Shown: positions 16,585 to 25,018 of the stretch, piece by piece
Layout: each line of letters starts with the position of its first letter
How positions within the stretch are numbered: position 1 is the first letter of the stretch
NCBI GenBank assembly: GCA_014237405.1
Contig: JABZFO010000113.1
Location: 1-64,000, forward strand
Direction: 5' to 3'
From: Desulfosarcina sp.
Lineage (GTDB): Bacteria; Desulfobacterota; Desulfobacteria; Desulfobacterales; Desulfosarcinaceae
DNA: 64,000 nucleotides
Notes under the pieces: generated by a model
Seen by the model: the letters and a program-made list of their open reading frames with translations, nothing else
Database searches by the model: none
Told to the model about the DNA's origin: nothing
Program-made: the position numbers and the translations under genes

Positions 16585-16744
16585 TAATCGCTCACATGCA
16601 AACCGACGAGGCAGCCCCACGGTGGCAAACCGAAAGATGGATTGCCAGTGGTCATGGCCATAGGGACCCCTGAAGCGAGCTTCTATACGATTCGGAAAAT
16701 CTCTATGCTTGGGTTATTGAGCTATGTCAGGCAGGCGGATTCTT

Positions 16745-18352
16745 TCAGCTGCTGTTTTCCGACCCCCGCTCATCCAGATAGGTCAGCACCTGGCTGGTGG
16801 TCAGCTGCCGGCTGGAGGGGCCGGAGCGAATGAAGAACATCTCATCTTTTTTATGGGTCATGAATACCGGCCGGGGGGATCGCTGGCACCGAACCACAAA
16901 AACCTGTTCACCTTTTGCGGGCAGCAAAGCGAACTCAACGAATTCCGAAAAATTCAAACCAATATGCTGCTCGAATATGGCGGAAAAGTGGCGCAGGTAT
17001 TTATCGTCGTTGGGGAAGTTGTCCGCGGTAATTCCGGTTACCGTGCCGTCGTCGGCAACGCCCACCAGCAGCGTTCCCCCGTCAGAGTTCATGAACGCCG
17101 CAATGGTTTTCAGGCAGGCCAGTTCGATCTCTTTTCCGGCCTTCCCCGATTTCAGGTTCCACCGCAGCGTGGACTTGAACTCCAGCGTGTCTGTCTCCCC
17201 CTGGTTAATCAGACGAAGGAGTTCCGTTTCAGTCACATGGTGAAGCGGCTTTTGGCCGGGGCCCTGTCTTGACAGGGTGCGGGTCCGCAAGGCCACCGCC
17301 AGCAGAGCGACCCATAACAACCCTAAAACGGCCGGCACAAAGAAAAACCGGTTTAAAGGAAGATGGCGAAGCAGGTCATCTTTGGCGGCAATAACACCGA
17401 TGCCGGTCTGCTGGTGCGCCCCCTTGAGCGTATGGGTCAACCCGTAAAGGCGATCGCCGGCATAAGTGAATCCGAAAGGTTCTCCGGTTTCCCCATTCTG
17501 CTGCCAAGCCTGGCGGGCAGCGGCCAGCTTAGAATCCTGTGAGGAGATGGCGTCGCCAGTGGTCACCAGTAGTTCCTGGGGCGGAGAAGAGGAGTTCTGA
17601 AAATCGATGAAAAGTCCGTTATCACTGAACAGGAAAAATCGATAGGAAGGGCCGGACCGGATGTTATCCAGCAACTGGGCAATTTGCGTGTCCAAAACAC
17701 TGGCTGCACCCACATAACTGGCATTTTCAGCGTTCCATCCGGTGGCGGCAAACAGGCCGGTCCAGCCCGCCGGCGGAAGCGATTCGGTTCGATGCCACAC
17801 GACTTGCTCCGCCTCCAAGAATTCAGGGGCATTGCGCCAGCGACCCAGGGCGCCACCGTCGGCCGTTGCCGATTCCACCCATTGCTCAGTAACCGGTCCA
17901 CCGGGTTTTTTGCTCTGCCACACCCATGAAGATTGGTCCGCGTTTTTTTCTGCAGCGCCCATGAGCAGCGCCTCACCGTCTCGCACCAGCATGAATGCCA
18001 GGCGACCATGGCGCCATAGGCTAAACGCGTAAATCTGGGAATGGTTTTGCATCAACGGCGAAAGCTTGGCCACCAGTATCTCTGGTGCGGTGACGGACAG
18101 CGAACCGTTGAGAGACCACTGGCGGATGAGCAGCAAATCCTCCGTAACCGGACCGAAAAACCGGTCCAGGCGGGACGCCATCTGCTCGGCCACGCGGGTT
18201 ATCTGGGCAGCGGCGACAGCTTCCCGATTCTGCCGGTCCCGGTACAGGACCGCACCGGCGCTGGCCAGGGTCAGGGTCAACAGTATGACTAAAAGTGTTT
18301 TCAGGTTCCGGATGAGGCCTGAATGCGGGGTTTTATCTGAAATTAGCGTCAT
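16745..18352 (-). CDS. Membrane sensor with extracytoplasmic domain fused to AlbA_2 (Schlafen-like) domain
   Basis: 535 residues. TM1 about 16-36 ('LLVILLTLTLASAGAVLY'), a ~300-residue periplasmic region resembling a dCache-type sensor, and TM2 about 343-365 ('FFFVPAVLGLLWVALLAVAL'). The cytoplasmic part carries an AlbA_2 domain: 'ETDTLEFKSTLRWNLK', 'LKTIAAFMNSDGGTLLVGVA' and 'DDGTVTGI'. AlbA_2 domains usually sit in transcription regulators or nucleases; here there is no kinase, GGDEF or chemotaxis output, so AlbA_2 itself should be the output. Last gene of the leftward TAXI-TRAP operon, 27 bases after the binding-protein gene. Confidence 0.78.
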   Translation of the reverse strand: MTLISDKTPHSGLIRNLKTLLVILLTLTLASAGAVLYRDRQNREAVAAAQITRVAEQMASRLDRFFGPVTEDLLLIRQWSLNGSLSVTAPEILVAKLSPLMQNHSQIYAFSLWRHGRLAFMLVRDGEALLMGAAEKNADQSSWVWQSKKPGGPVTEQWVESATADGGALGRWRNAPEFLEAEQVVWHRTESLPPAGWTGLFAATGWNAENASYVGAASVLDTQIAQLLDNIRSGPSYRFFLFSDNGLFIDFQNSSSPPQELLVTTGDAISSQDSKLAAARQAWQQNGETGEPFGFTYAGDRLYGLTHTLKGAHQQTGIGVIAAKDDLLRHLPLNRFFFVPAVLGLLWVALLAVALRTRTLSRQGPGQKPLHHVTETELLRLINQGETDTLEFKSTLRWNLKSGKAGKEIELACLKTIAAFMNSDGGTLLVGVADDGTVTGITADNFPNDDKYLRHFSAIFEQHIGLNFSEFVEFALLPAKGEQVFVVRCQRSPRPVFMTHKKDEMFFIRSGPSSRQLTTSQVLTYLDERGSENSS

Positions 18353-18379
18353 AAAGGGGGGCTAATGTCTGTAGGCTCA

Positions 18380-19291
18380 TTATTTCCCCTGCGCGGACAA
18401 ATACGCATCAGCACCCGGGTGCAGGGATATGCCGATGTCCGGGCCATTTGCTCGCTTCACAGAAAATTCGCCAAGTGCAGGATGGATGCTTTTCAGCTTC
18501 GCCTGATTCTTTTCCAGGGCAGCCATGATCGCATAGGTTGCGGGAATTCTGATTTGTGAAAAAGCAGGATGGGTGTCAACCAGCCGGGTGATATCGGCAT
18601 CATCCATGTCAAGCAGCACGACATCGCACTGATTCATCAGCTTCTGCACTGCCGAATCCGGGTGTACACCGATATGCACCATGGCCTGAATGGAGCCATG
18701 ACAAAACGCCATCGTATCCTGCGAGAGCGTTGCCGGCAGCTCTTGCACGATCCTGAAATCCTTTTTTGACCAGCCCTTGGCATTCATAATCAAATCCACC
18801 ACCTGATGCTCTTTCGAGCGCGGTGCACCGGCATTGATTCGTTTTCCCTTTAATTGTTCCAGCGAATCAATTTTTGAATCACTGCGGGCAATCAGCAGGA
18901 TGGGCAGATCATAAAGGGGCAGAAGGAGACCCAGATTATCATATCGGATATCCAGAAACTCGAAATGGCCGGTTTGGTGAACCGCATCGTACAGCAGGCG
19001 CGAATCGACCAGCGCTACATCCAGAGATCCCTGCTGCAGGTTGGTCAGGTTGTGGATGCCATCAGGAGCGGGGATCACCCGACAATTCAGATCCCCGGCA
19101 GACCGGTTAATGTTTCGGCAGATAGCCCGGCCGGTAAAGTGAGAATCGCTGCCCTCCGCTCCCGTTCCAAGGAGAATGTCAGTGGCGTCAGCACTCATGG
19201 GAACGGTTACCAATACTACGGCAATGTAAAGCAACGTTAATCGTTTAAAGAAAGTCGTAACACCTTTCTGATTGAGGTGCTGGGTGGCCAT
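18380..19291 (-). CDS. TAXI-family TRAP substrate-binding protein (second copy)
   Basis: 303 residues. An N-terminal hydrophobic signal ('RLTLLYIAVVLVTVPMSADA') precedes the TAXI fold: 'ILLGTGAEGSDSHFTGRAIC', 'LTNLQQGSLDVALVDSRLLY', 'LEQLKGKRINAGAP' and 'DAMV/QAMVHIG'-type helices. The start at 19291 has GAGGAAAC upstream; the longer frame to 19378 overlaps the upstream gene. It differs strongly from the TAXI protein at 22628-23611, so the operon has two binding proteins for one permease; this one may act as a periplasmic co-sensor for the membrane AlbA_2 protein encoded next (inference). Confidence 0.85.
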   Translation of the reverse strand: MATQHLNQKGVTTFFKRLTLLYIAVVLVTVPMSADATDILLGTGAEGSDSHFTGRAICRNINRSAGDLNCRVIPAPDGIHNLTNLQQGSLDVALVDSRLLYDAVHQTGHFEFLDIRYDNLGLLLPLYDLPILLIARSDSKIDSLEQLKGKRINAGAPRSKEHQVVDLIMNAKGWSKKDFRIVQELPATLSQDTMAFCHGSIQAMVHIGVHPDSAVQKLMNQCDVVLLDMDDADITRLVDTHPAFSQIRIPATYAIMAALEKNQAKLKSIHPALGEFSVKRANGPDIGISLHPGADAYLSAQGK

Positions 19292-19325
19292 GATGTTTCC
19301 TCTCAGGTATTGAAATTGGCGAGAC

Positions 19326-19760
19326 TTAAACCTGTATATTACGCAACCGCACCACGCTGCAGTTGGCGTGATCGGCAACCCGCTGAGAGCAGGACCTGCT
19401 GAACATTTCGTTAATCTCGCGGTGACGGTTGTGGTAGACGATAATCAGATCAGCCTGCCACTTGTCGGCAACGCTGATGATCTCCTCCCAGTTTTTTCCG
19501 GTCCGCAGACTGTACGTGACGCTTTTGTCACAATGGTCGGCAATAAACTGCTCCATGGCCGCCTTGATCCGCGCTGTGGCTTCCTGACGAACGTCTTCAG
19601 GGACCAGTGAGGCAACGATGGGCATACTGAAACCGGGCATCACGGTAACCAACCGGATTTCGGCACCGCCGAGTTTTCCAATGGCAACGGCCTTCTGGTA
19701 AACTTGGGCGGCAGTTTCCGGATAATCGATATCCACCGGTACAAGAATCTTCTTAAACAT
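19326..19760 (-). CDS. Universal stress protein (UspA family)
   Basis: 144 residues starting 'MFKKILVPVDIDYPETAAQV', with the usual USP beta-alpha fold. The final 'QRVADHANCSVVRLRNIQV' is typical, but the ATP-binding G-x2-G-x9-G-S/T loop is replaced by 'YHNRHREINEMFSRSCSQ', so it probably does not bind ATP in the standard way. GGAG lies upstream of the ATG at 19760. USP genes are often embedded in TRAP operons, where some partners gate transport. Confidence 0.85.
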   Translation of the reverse strand: MFKKILVPVDIDYPETAAQVYQKAVAIGKLGGAEIRLVTVMPGFSMPIVASLVPEDVRQEATARIKAAMEQFIADHCDKSVTYSLRTGKNWEEIISVADKWQADLIIVYHNRHREINEMFSRSCSQRVADHANCSVVRLRNIQV

Positions 19761-19868
19761 AACCGACTCCATTGATCAGTGTATTGAAACGACGCCGACA
19801 AACCATCCCGCCGTAATGATCATCAGGGTACGGCGGCAGGTGTCGCTTGAAAACAGCACGCCGTTCGT

Positions 19869-22457
19869 TTATCCAACAGCAGCAGCGGTTTTTAGCTTCC
19901 TGATGCGGCCCCGCTGCACAAACGCGATCAGGGCATACAACAACAATGCCGGTATAAACATGAGCTGTTTGGGCGGGCGGTGGCTCGGCATCTGGATGTT
20001 CAGGACCTCCTGATCGAAATCGATGCCCGCTTTTTCGGCCAAGCTGGAAAAGACCACATTGTCCACCAGGATCTTGCCATCCTCCTCCCGGGTTTCAACG
20101 CCGATGCCCTCCAGCCGCTCCTTGCCGGTGGCTTCGTCGCCCACCTTTAGCATCAGCGTCTTTTTATATTCTTTCCCGCTGACTTTTTCTCCCTTTACGG
20201 TAATCCTCAACTGGGAGCCGGGATCCATGTCTGCCACCACCTCTTCCAGTTTGGAGGGCGGCTCCTCGATTAGCGGCGGAAACGCCATGTCCCACCAGAA
20301 GCCCGGGCGAAAGAGCGTGAACGCGATCAAAATAAGCGTGACTGTTTCCCAGATTCGGCTTTTCGTCAGAAAATAACCCTGGGTGCCCGCCGCAAATGCC
20401 AACATTGCCGCAACGGAGGCGACAATGACGATCAACAGATGAAGCCAGTTGACTGCACCGATCATCAGCAGTTCGGTGTTGAAGATGAACATGAAGGGCA
20501 ACACCGCGGTCCGGATATCATAGGTAAACCCCTGGATGCCCGTACGGATAGGATCCCCTCCGGAGATCCCGGCTGCCGCAAAGGCGGCCAGCCCCACCGG
20601 CGGCGTGTCGTCGGCCAAGATACCGAAGTAAAAAACAAACAGGTGCACGGCGATGAGCGGCACGATGAGGCCGTTCTGTGCACCCAGGTCCACAATTACC
20701 GGTGCCATCAGGGTGGAGACGACGATGTAGTTCGCGGTGGTGGGCAGCCCCATCCCCAGGACCAGGCTGATCACGGCGGTAAAAAGAAGGATCAGCATCA
20801 GGTTGCCGCCGGAGATGAACTCGACGAACTCGGTCATGACCAGCCCGATGCCGGTCAGGGTTACGGTGCCGACGACGATGCCGGCAGCCGAGGTGGCCAC
20901 GCCGATGCCGATCATGTTTCGGGCGCCGTTGACGAACCCGGTGATCATGTCGTTAAATCCCGTTTTGAAGGCGAATTCATCACCCTTCATCTTGCGGAAG
21001 ACACCTTTGAGGGGTCGCTGGGTCAGCACCATGAAGATAAGCAGTATGGTGGCCCAATAAGCGGACAGTGCCGGCGACAGCCGCTCCACCACCAGGCACC
21101 ACATGAGCACCACAATGGGCAGCAAAAAGTAATACCCGGCCTGGGCCGTGGGGCCCAGCAGCGGCAGTTTGTCGATCTCGTGGCTGGTATCCAGCTCCGG
21201 TACCCGGCAGGCAAACTTGAGCAGCAGCAGGTAGGCGACCAGCAGCAGAACGCAGACGACGTAGATGGTGGCCCCGCCGGCAACGGTCTTGATCCAGCCC
21301 AACCCGTAATAGGTAACACCGCCCATGATGATCATAAACAGAAAGGTCATCACAAAAGCGAGCACTTTCTGCTGCAAGGTCTTGGTTACGGGCTTTTCCA
21401 TGCCCTTAAGGCCCATTTTACAGGCTTCCAGGTGGACGATGTACACCAGTGCCACATAGGAGACGATGGCCGGCAGAAAGGCGTGTTTGATGACCTCCAC
21501 GTAGGAGATGCCCACGTACTCTACCATCAAAAAGGCGGCCGCCCCCATGACCGGCGGCATCAACTGACCGTTGGTGGAGCAGGCCACTTCCACGGCCCCG
21601 GCCTTTTCCGGCGAGAAGCCAACTTTTTTCATCAGCGGGATTGTGAAGGTGCCGGTGGTGACCACGTTGGCAATGGAGGACCCGGATACCAGCCCGGTCA
21701 GACCGGATGAGATGACTGCTGCCTTGGCCGGTCCGCCGCGCAGATGGCCCAGCCCGGCAAAGGCGGTGCGGATAAAGTAATTGCCGGCGCCGGCCGACTC
21801 CAGCAGGGCGCCGAAGAGCACGAACATGAAGACCATACCGGTGGAAACCCCCAGGGCAACGCCGTAAACGCCCTCCGTGGTCAGCCAGTAGTGGGTCATA
21901 CCCTTGGTCAGGCTGGCGCCTTTGTGGGCAATGACATCAGGCATGTATGGCCCGGCAAAGGTGTACGTGATAAAAACGGCGCACACCACCATCAATGGCG
22001 GACCCAGCGCGCGACGGGTGGCCTCCAGCAGCATGACCAGGCCGACAACGGCCACCACCAGGTCAAATGGTATCGGGTTACCCGGCCGGTTCGCCAAGCC
22101 CTCATAGAACCAGAAGAAATAGGACGCGCAGAATGCGGCCACCAGTGCCATTACCCAATCCTGCACCGGTATGTAGTTCCGCGGTGAGGACTTGAATGTG
22201 GGATAAGCGCTATAGGCCAGGAACATGGCAAAGGCAAGGTGAATGGCCCTGGCTTCGGTGTCGTTGAGAACAAAGAAATTGAAAAGAAACGGCAAGGGCG
22301 AGGCGTACCACAGCTGGAACAGCGTCCAGATCAGGGGCACGAAAAAAAGGATTTTTTTAGGAATCGCGCCGGCGGGATTACGTGCCCCTGATTCCGTCTC
22401 GGCAACCATCGCGTTAGGATCGATTGGTACCGCCTTTTTGCTTTTTAGTTTGACCAT
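19869..22457 (-). CDS. TAXI-TRAP transporter fused permease (4TM/12TM) with DUF3394 tail
   Basis: 862 residues, a fusion of the small (DctQ-like) and large (DctM-like) TRAP membrane subunits. The DctM core shows 'GLTGLVSGSSIANVVTTGTF', 'MPPVMGAAAFLMVEYVGISY' and 'GMGLPTTANYIVVSTLMAPV'. The C-terminal ~150 residues hold a soluble DUF3394-type domain ('LVDNVVFSSLAEKAGIDFDQ') followed by a final helix. The start at 22457 has GGAGGAG upstream. It imports an organic anion by ion symport with the TAXI binding protein encoded just upstream. Confidence 0.93.
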   Translation of the reverse strand: MVKLKSKKAVPIDPNAMVAETESGARNPAGAIPKKILFFVPLIWTLFQLWYASPLPFLFNFFVLNDTEARAIHLAFAMFLAYSAYPTFKSSPRNYIPVQDWVMALVAAFCASYFFWFYEGLANRPGNPIPFDLVVAVVGLVMLLEATRRALGPPLMVVCAVFITYTFAGPYMPDVIAHKGASLTKGMTHYWLTTEGVYGVALGVSTGMVFMFVLFGALLESAGAGNYFIRTAFAGLGHLRGGPAKAAVISSGLTGLVSGSSIANVVTTGTFTIPLMKKVGFSPEKAGAVEVACSTNGQLMPPVMGAAAFLMVEYVGISYVEVIKHAFLPAIVSYVALVYIVHLEACKMGLKGMEKPVTKTLQQKVLAFVMTFLFMIIMGGVTYYGLGWIKTVAGGATIYVVCVLLLVAYLLLLKFACRVPELDTSHEIDKLPLLGPTAQAGYYFLLPIVVLMWCLVVERLSPALSAYWATILLIFMVLTQRPLKGVFRKMKGDEFAFKTGFNDMITGFVNGARNMIGIGVATSAAGIVVGTVTLTGIGLVMTEFVEFISGGNLMLILLFTAVISLVLGMGLPTTANYIVVSTLMAPVIVDLGAQNGLIVPLIAVHLFVFYFGILADDTPPVGLAAFAAAGISGGDPIRTGIQGFTYDIRTAVLPFMFIFNTELLMIGAVNWLHLLIVIVASVAAMLAFAAGTQGYFLTKSRIWETVTLILIAFTLFRPGFWWDMAFPPLIEEPPSKLEEVVADMDPGSQLRITVKGEKVSGKEYKKTLMLKVGDEATGKERLEGIGVETREEDGKILVDNVVFSSLAEKAGIDFDQEVLNIQMPSHRPPKQLMFIPALLLYALIAFVQRGRIRKLKTAAAVG

Positions 22458-22627
22458 GGTGATGACTCCTCCTTGCAGGGCAACAGACAACCGCTATCAC
22501 TGGCGCCATTCTGCCGGCGGAGACAGAAAAATGCCGCCGGTGCAGAAGACCTCACAATGCAAAATTAAGAATTGAAAAGTGCTGCGTGTGCGCAGTTTAA
22601 AGACCACGCACACGCATGATGGAAACG

Positions 22628-23611
22628 CTATTTCAGCAGACCTACTTCCTTGTAATACTTCTTTGCACCGTCGTGCAGAGGTGCGGAAAGGCCGTCTTTG
22701 ATCATCTCCTCTTTTTTCAGATTGGCAAATGCCGGATGGAGCTTTTTGAAATCTTTAAAATTATCAAAGACCGCTTTGACGATCTCGTAGATCACCTTTT
22801 CAGGAACATTGGTTGAGGATACGAACGTGGCGCCCACACCAAAGGTCGGGGTGTCGGTGTCCGTGCCGCGATACATGCCGCCGGGGACAGTGGCCGAACG
22901 GTAATAATCATTATCGGCAACCAGTTTATCGACTGCCGGGCCGGTCACGCTGACGATGACGGCATCACAGGAAGTGGTGGCCTCCTTGATGGATCCGCTG
23001 GGATGGCCAACGGTAAATACCATGGCGTCAATCTTGTTGTCGCACAGGGCACTGGACTGCTCGGCGGATTTCAGTTCGGAGGCCAGCTTGAAGTCCTTTT
23101 TGGTCCAGCCCAACGCCCCCATGACCACCTCCATGGTGCCACGCTGACCGGATCCGGGATTGCCGATATTGACCCGTTTTCCCTTGAGGTCCATAAAGTC
23201 TTTGATGCCGGAATCGGCACGTGCAACCACCGTGAACGGTTCAGGGTGGATGGAGAATACGGCCCGCAGCTCTTTGTTGGGCCCCTGTTTTTCGAATTTG
23301 GCGGTGCCGTTATACGCGTGGTACTGCCAGTCGGACTGGGCTACACCCATGTCCAGCTCGCCGGCTCTGATGGCGTTGAGGTTATACACGGAGCCACCGG
23401 TGCTCTCCACCGAGCAGCGGATGCCATGCTCTTTTCTCCCTTTGTTGACCAGACGTGAAATGGCTCCGCCTGTCGGATAATACACACCGGTCACACCACC
23501 GGTACCGATGGTGACGAAGGTGGTTTCGGCCTGTACCGGTGCAGGACCGAAGCCGACCAGAAGTGACAGGCCAAAAAACAGGGCAGTAGCAAGAATTAAT
23601 GACTTTTTCAT
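22628..23611 (-). CDS. TAXI-family TRAP substrate-binding protein
   Basis: 327 residues with a clear Sec signal ('[20 protein letters not shown]', cleavage after 'VQA'). Hallmarks: '[20 protein letters not shown]', '[20 protein letters not shown]', '[20 protein letters not shown]' and '[12 protein letters not shown]'. The start at 23611 has AAAGGAGG upstream. First gene of a leftward operon (binding protein, permease, stress protein, second binding protein, AlbA_2 sensor). A consensus sigma-54 promoter lies about 240 bases upstream on the same strand. Substrates of TAXI proteins are often glutamate or C4-dicarboxylates; not assignable here. Confidence 0.93.
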   Translation of the reverse strand: MKKSLILATALFFGLSLLVGFGPAPVQAETTFVTIGTGGVTGVYYPTGGAISRLVNKGRKEHGIRCSVESTGGSVYNLNAIRAGELDMGVAQSDWQYHAYNGTAKFEKQGPNKELRAVFSIHPEPFTVVARADSGIKDFMDLKGKRVNIGNPGSGQRGTMEVVMGALGWTKKDFKLASELKSAEQSSALCDNKIDAMVFTVGHPSGSIKEATTSCDAVIVSVTGPAVDKLVADNDYYRSATVPGGMYRGTDTDTPTFGVGATFVSSTNVPEKVIYEIVKAVFDNFKDFKKLHPAFANLKKEEMIKDGLSAPLHDGAKKYYKEVGLLK

Positions 23612-23821
23612 CCGAACCTCCTTTGGTTTGGTCAATGATAATGACCGGGTTTTAAACAACTGGGTATGCAATGCCGCTTTTGTTTTTTCCCTCCTCTATA
23701 TTGCTGTTATCAATAGATCATAGGCGCCATCCGGCATCCTATCAAACCATGCACGTAAAACGGAAAGCACTGTCAGTATGCGTTATTAGGGTGGGTGTGC
23801 TAAAAATAAATCAGTAATTAA

Positions 23822-23838
23822 AAGGCACACGTTTTGCT
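23822..23838 (+). promoter_or_regulatory. Rightward sigma-54 promoter candidate
   Basis: AAGGCACACGTTTTGCT has GG and GC with exactly 10 bases between, as required for -24/-12 recognition by RpoN. It points toward the lipoprotein, kinase and regulator genes starting at 24122. The long leader (about 270 bases) contains the direct repeats at 24002-24081. Confidence 0.55.
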
Positions 23839-23851
23839 GAACCAAATATCT

Positions 23852-23868
23852 GAGCAAGGTTTGTGCCA
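23852..23868 (-). promoter_or_regulatory. Leftward sigma-54 promoter of the TAXI-TRAP operon
   Basis: Reading leftward, TGGCACAAACCTTGCTC matches the RpoN consensus TGGCAC-N5-TTGCW at every conserved base. It faces the TAXI binding-protein gene whose ATG is at 23611. A sigma-54-dependent response regulator is encoded in the adjacent divergent operon (26850-28232), and a TGTGG-CC-CCACA inverted repeat near 23889-23902 is a candidate enhancer. Confidence 0.75.
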
Positions 23869-24001
23869 CCTGCATTTGAAGGCGCGGTGTGTGGCCCCAC
23901 AGGTGTTGGTACCTTTATTAATGCCGTTATTTAAGGCAATCTTGAAGAAAAACCGGGCTGACATAACTTGATCAAGGAATAAGGATAATATAAAGGAAAT
24001 A

Positions 24002-24081
24002 GATCATTTCATCAAGCACGAAAATATTACCACGCTTTTTCATGCCCACAGGGGGCTGTAAAGATCTGATCATTTCATCAA
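24002..24081. promoter_or_regulatory. Direct repeats GATCATTTCATCAA (possible activator sites)
   Basis: The 14-base sequence GATCATTTCATCAA occurs at 24002-24015 and again, identically, at 24068-24081; related GATCAAG cores lie near 23970 and 24093. They sit 130-210 bases upstream of the leftward sigma-54 promoter, where enhancer-binding proteins typically bind. Candidate sites for the adjacent response regulator (inference). Confidence 0.5.
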
Positions 24082-24121
24082 TTTTAGATGATATGATCAA
24101 GCCAGGTTGGGAGATACCGGA

Positions 24122-25012
24122 ATGAGGAACATGCCTGGGAAAACGAAATGCCATCGCCGGTCGGAATGTGGGTGGTTCGGCCTGTTCTTGGTTCTTCAGA
24201 TTCTCATGGGGTGCGCGGCCGAGGCGCCGGATGTTGCTGAACCGTCCAATGACCTCACGGACGTCACCGTTTCCGGCTTCACCATTCCAGTCTTCGCTAC
24301 GGCGACTGAACAGCTCAATTATGCAAAATCCCTGTCTGTAAATCTCCTGGAGAAATCAGCGGCCTTGAAACTGATTGTCGGCCGCTTTCCCAATGATCGG
24401 CAGCAGCAGGGGGGCGCCCGCCTGGAGCTGGCATACATTCATCTTGGTGATGATTTCAGGCTGGCGGATGCAGCCGCATGCGAAAAGGCCCTTGCCGCCT
24501 ATGAAGCCATTGCCCGGGAATTTGCCGATCTGCCGGCGGTGCGTGCAAAAGCATACTGGTATATGGCCTGGATCTATACCGATCTGTTGGAAAAAAAGGA
24601 AAAGGGCCTCGCCCTCTATTCACTGCTGGCTGAAAAATATCCTGAAGACCGCTTCTCGAGAATCTTTCCGGTTCCCTGGTTGAAGCTGGTTTTCCCCAAC
24701 CCGGAAATCAAACACTATACAGCCGATGACGAACATACCCACTCGTGGGCCGGCCTGGCGCTGCTGGAAATCGTCCGCAATGCCGATAACCCGGAAACGC
24801 GAATGAATGCCTTCGAAAAATTGTGGCTGGAACACCGCCACAGCCTGACAACCGGTTACGCCCTGAAAGAGATCCTGCGCCAGCCACCGACTTCGGAAAC
24901 CATGGCTCGAATCGTCGATGAATACGTGAAAGGCAACACCATCAATTCGGAACTCAATAAAGATCTGCTATCCGGGCTGGCACAATGGGCATCGCCCATA
25001 GCAACCAACTGA
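24122..25012 (+). CDS. Lipoprotein with TPR-like helices, first gene of the sensor operon
   Basis: 296 residues. The N-terminal segment 'WFGLFLVLQILMGCAAE' is a lipoprotein signal with the lipobox LMGC, so it should be anchored in a membrane facing the periplasm. The rest is helical, with TPR-like repeats ('LELAYIHLGDDFRLADAAAC', 'AKAYWYMAWIYTDLLEKKEK'). No enzyme motifs. It lies 6 bases before the histidine kinase gene, so a role as an accessory input or scaffold for that kinase is plausible (inference). Confidence 0.75.
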   Translation: MRNMPGKTKCHRRSECGWFGLFLVLQILMGCAAEAPDVAEPSNDLTDVTVSGFTIPVFATATEQLNYAKSLSVNLLEKSAALKLIVGRFPNDRQQQGGARLELAYIHLGDDFRLADAAACEKALAAYEAIAREFADLPAVRAKAYWYMAWIYTDLLEKKEKGLALYSLLAEKYPEDRFSRIFPVPWLKLVFPNPEIKHYTADDEHTHSWAGLALLEIVRNADNPETRMNAFEKLWLEHRHSLTTGYALKEILRQPPTSETMARIVDEYVKGNTINSELNKDLLSGLAQWASPIATN

Positions 25013-25018
25013 CCCATT

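Noticed and set aside
20439-21710. 423-codon forward frame
   Set aside because: Antisense to the TRAP permease; low-complexity His/Gln/Gly-rich translation.
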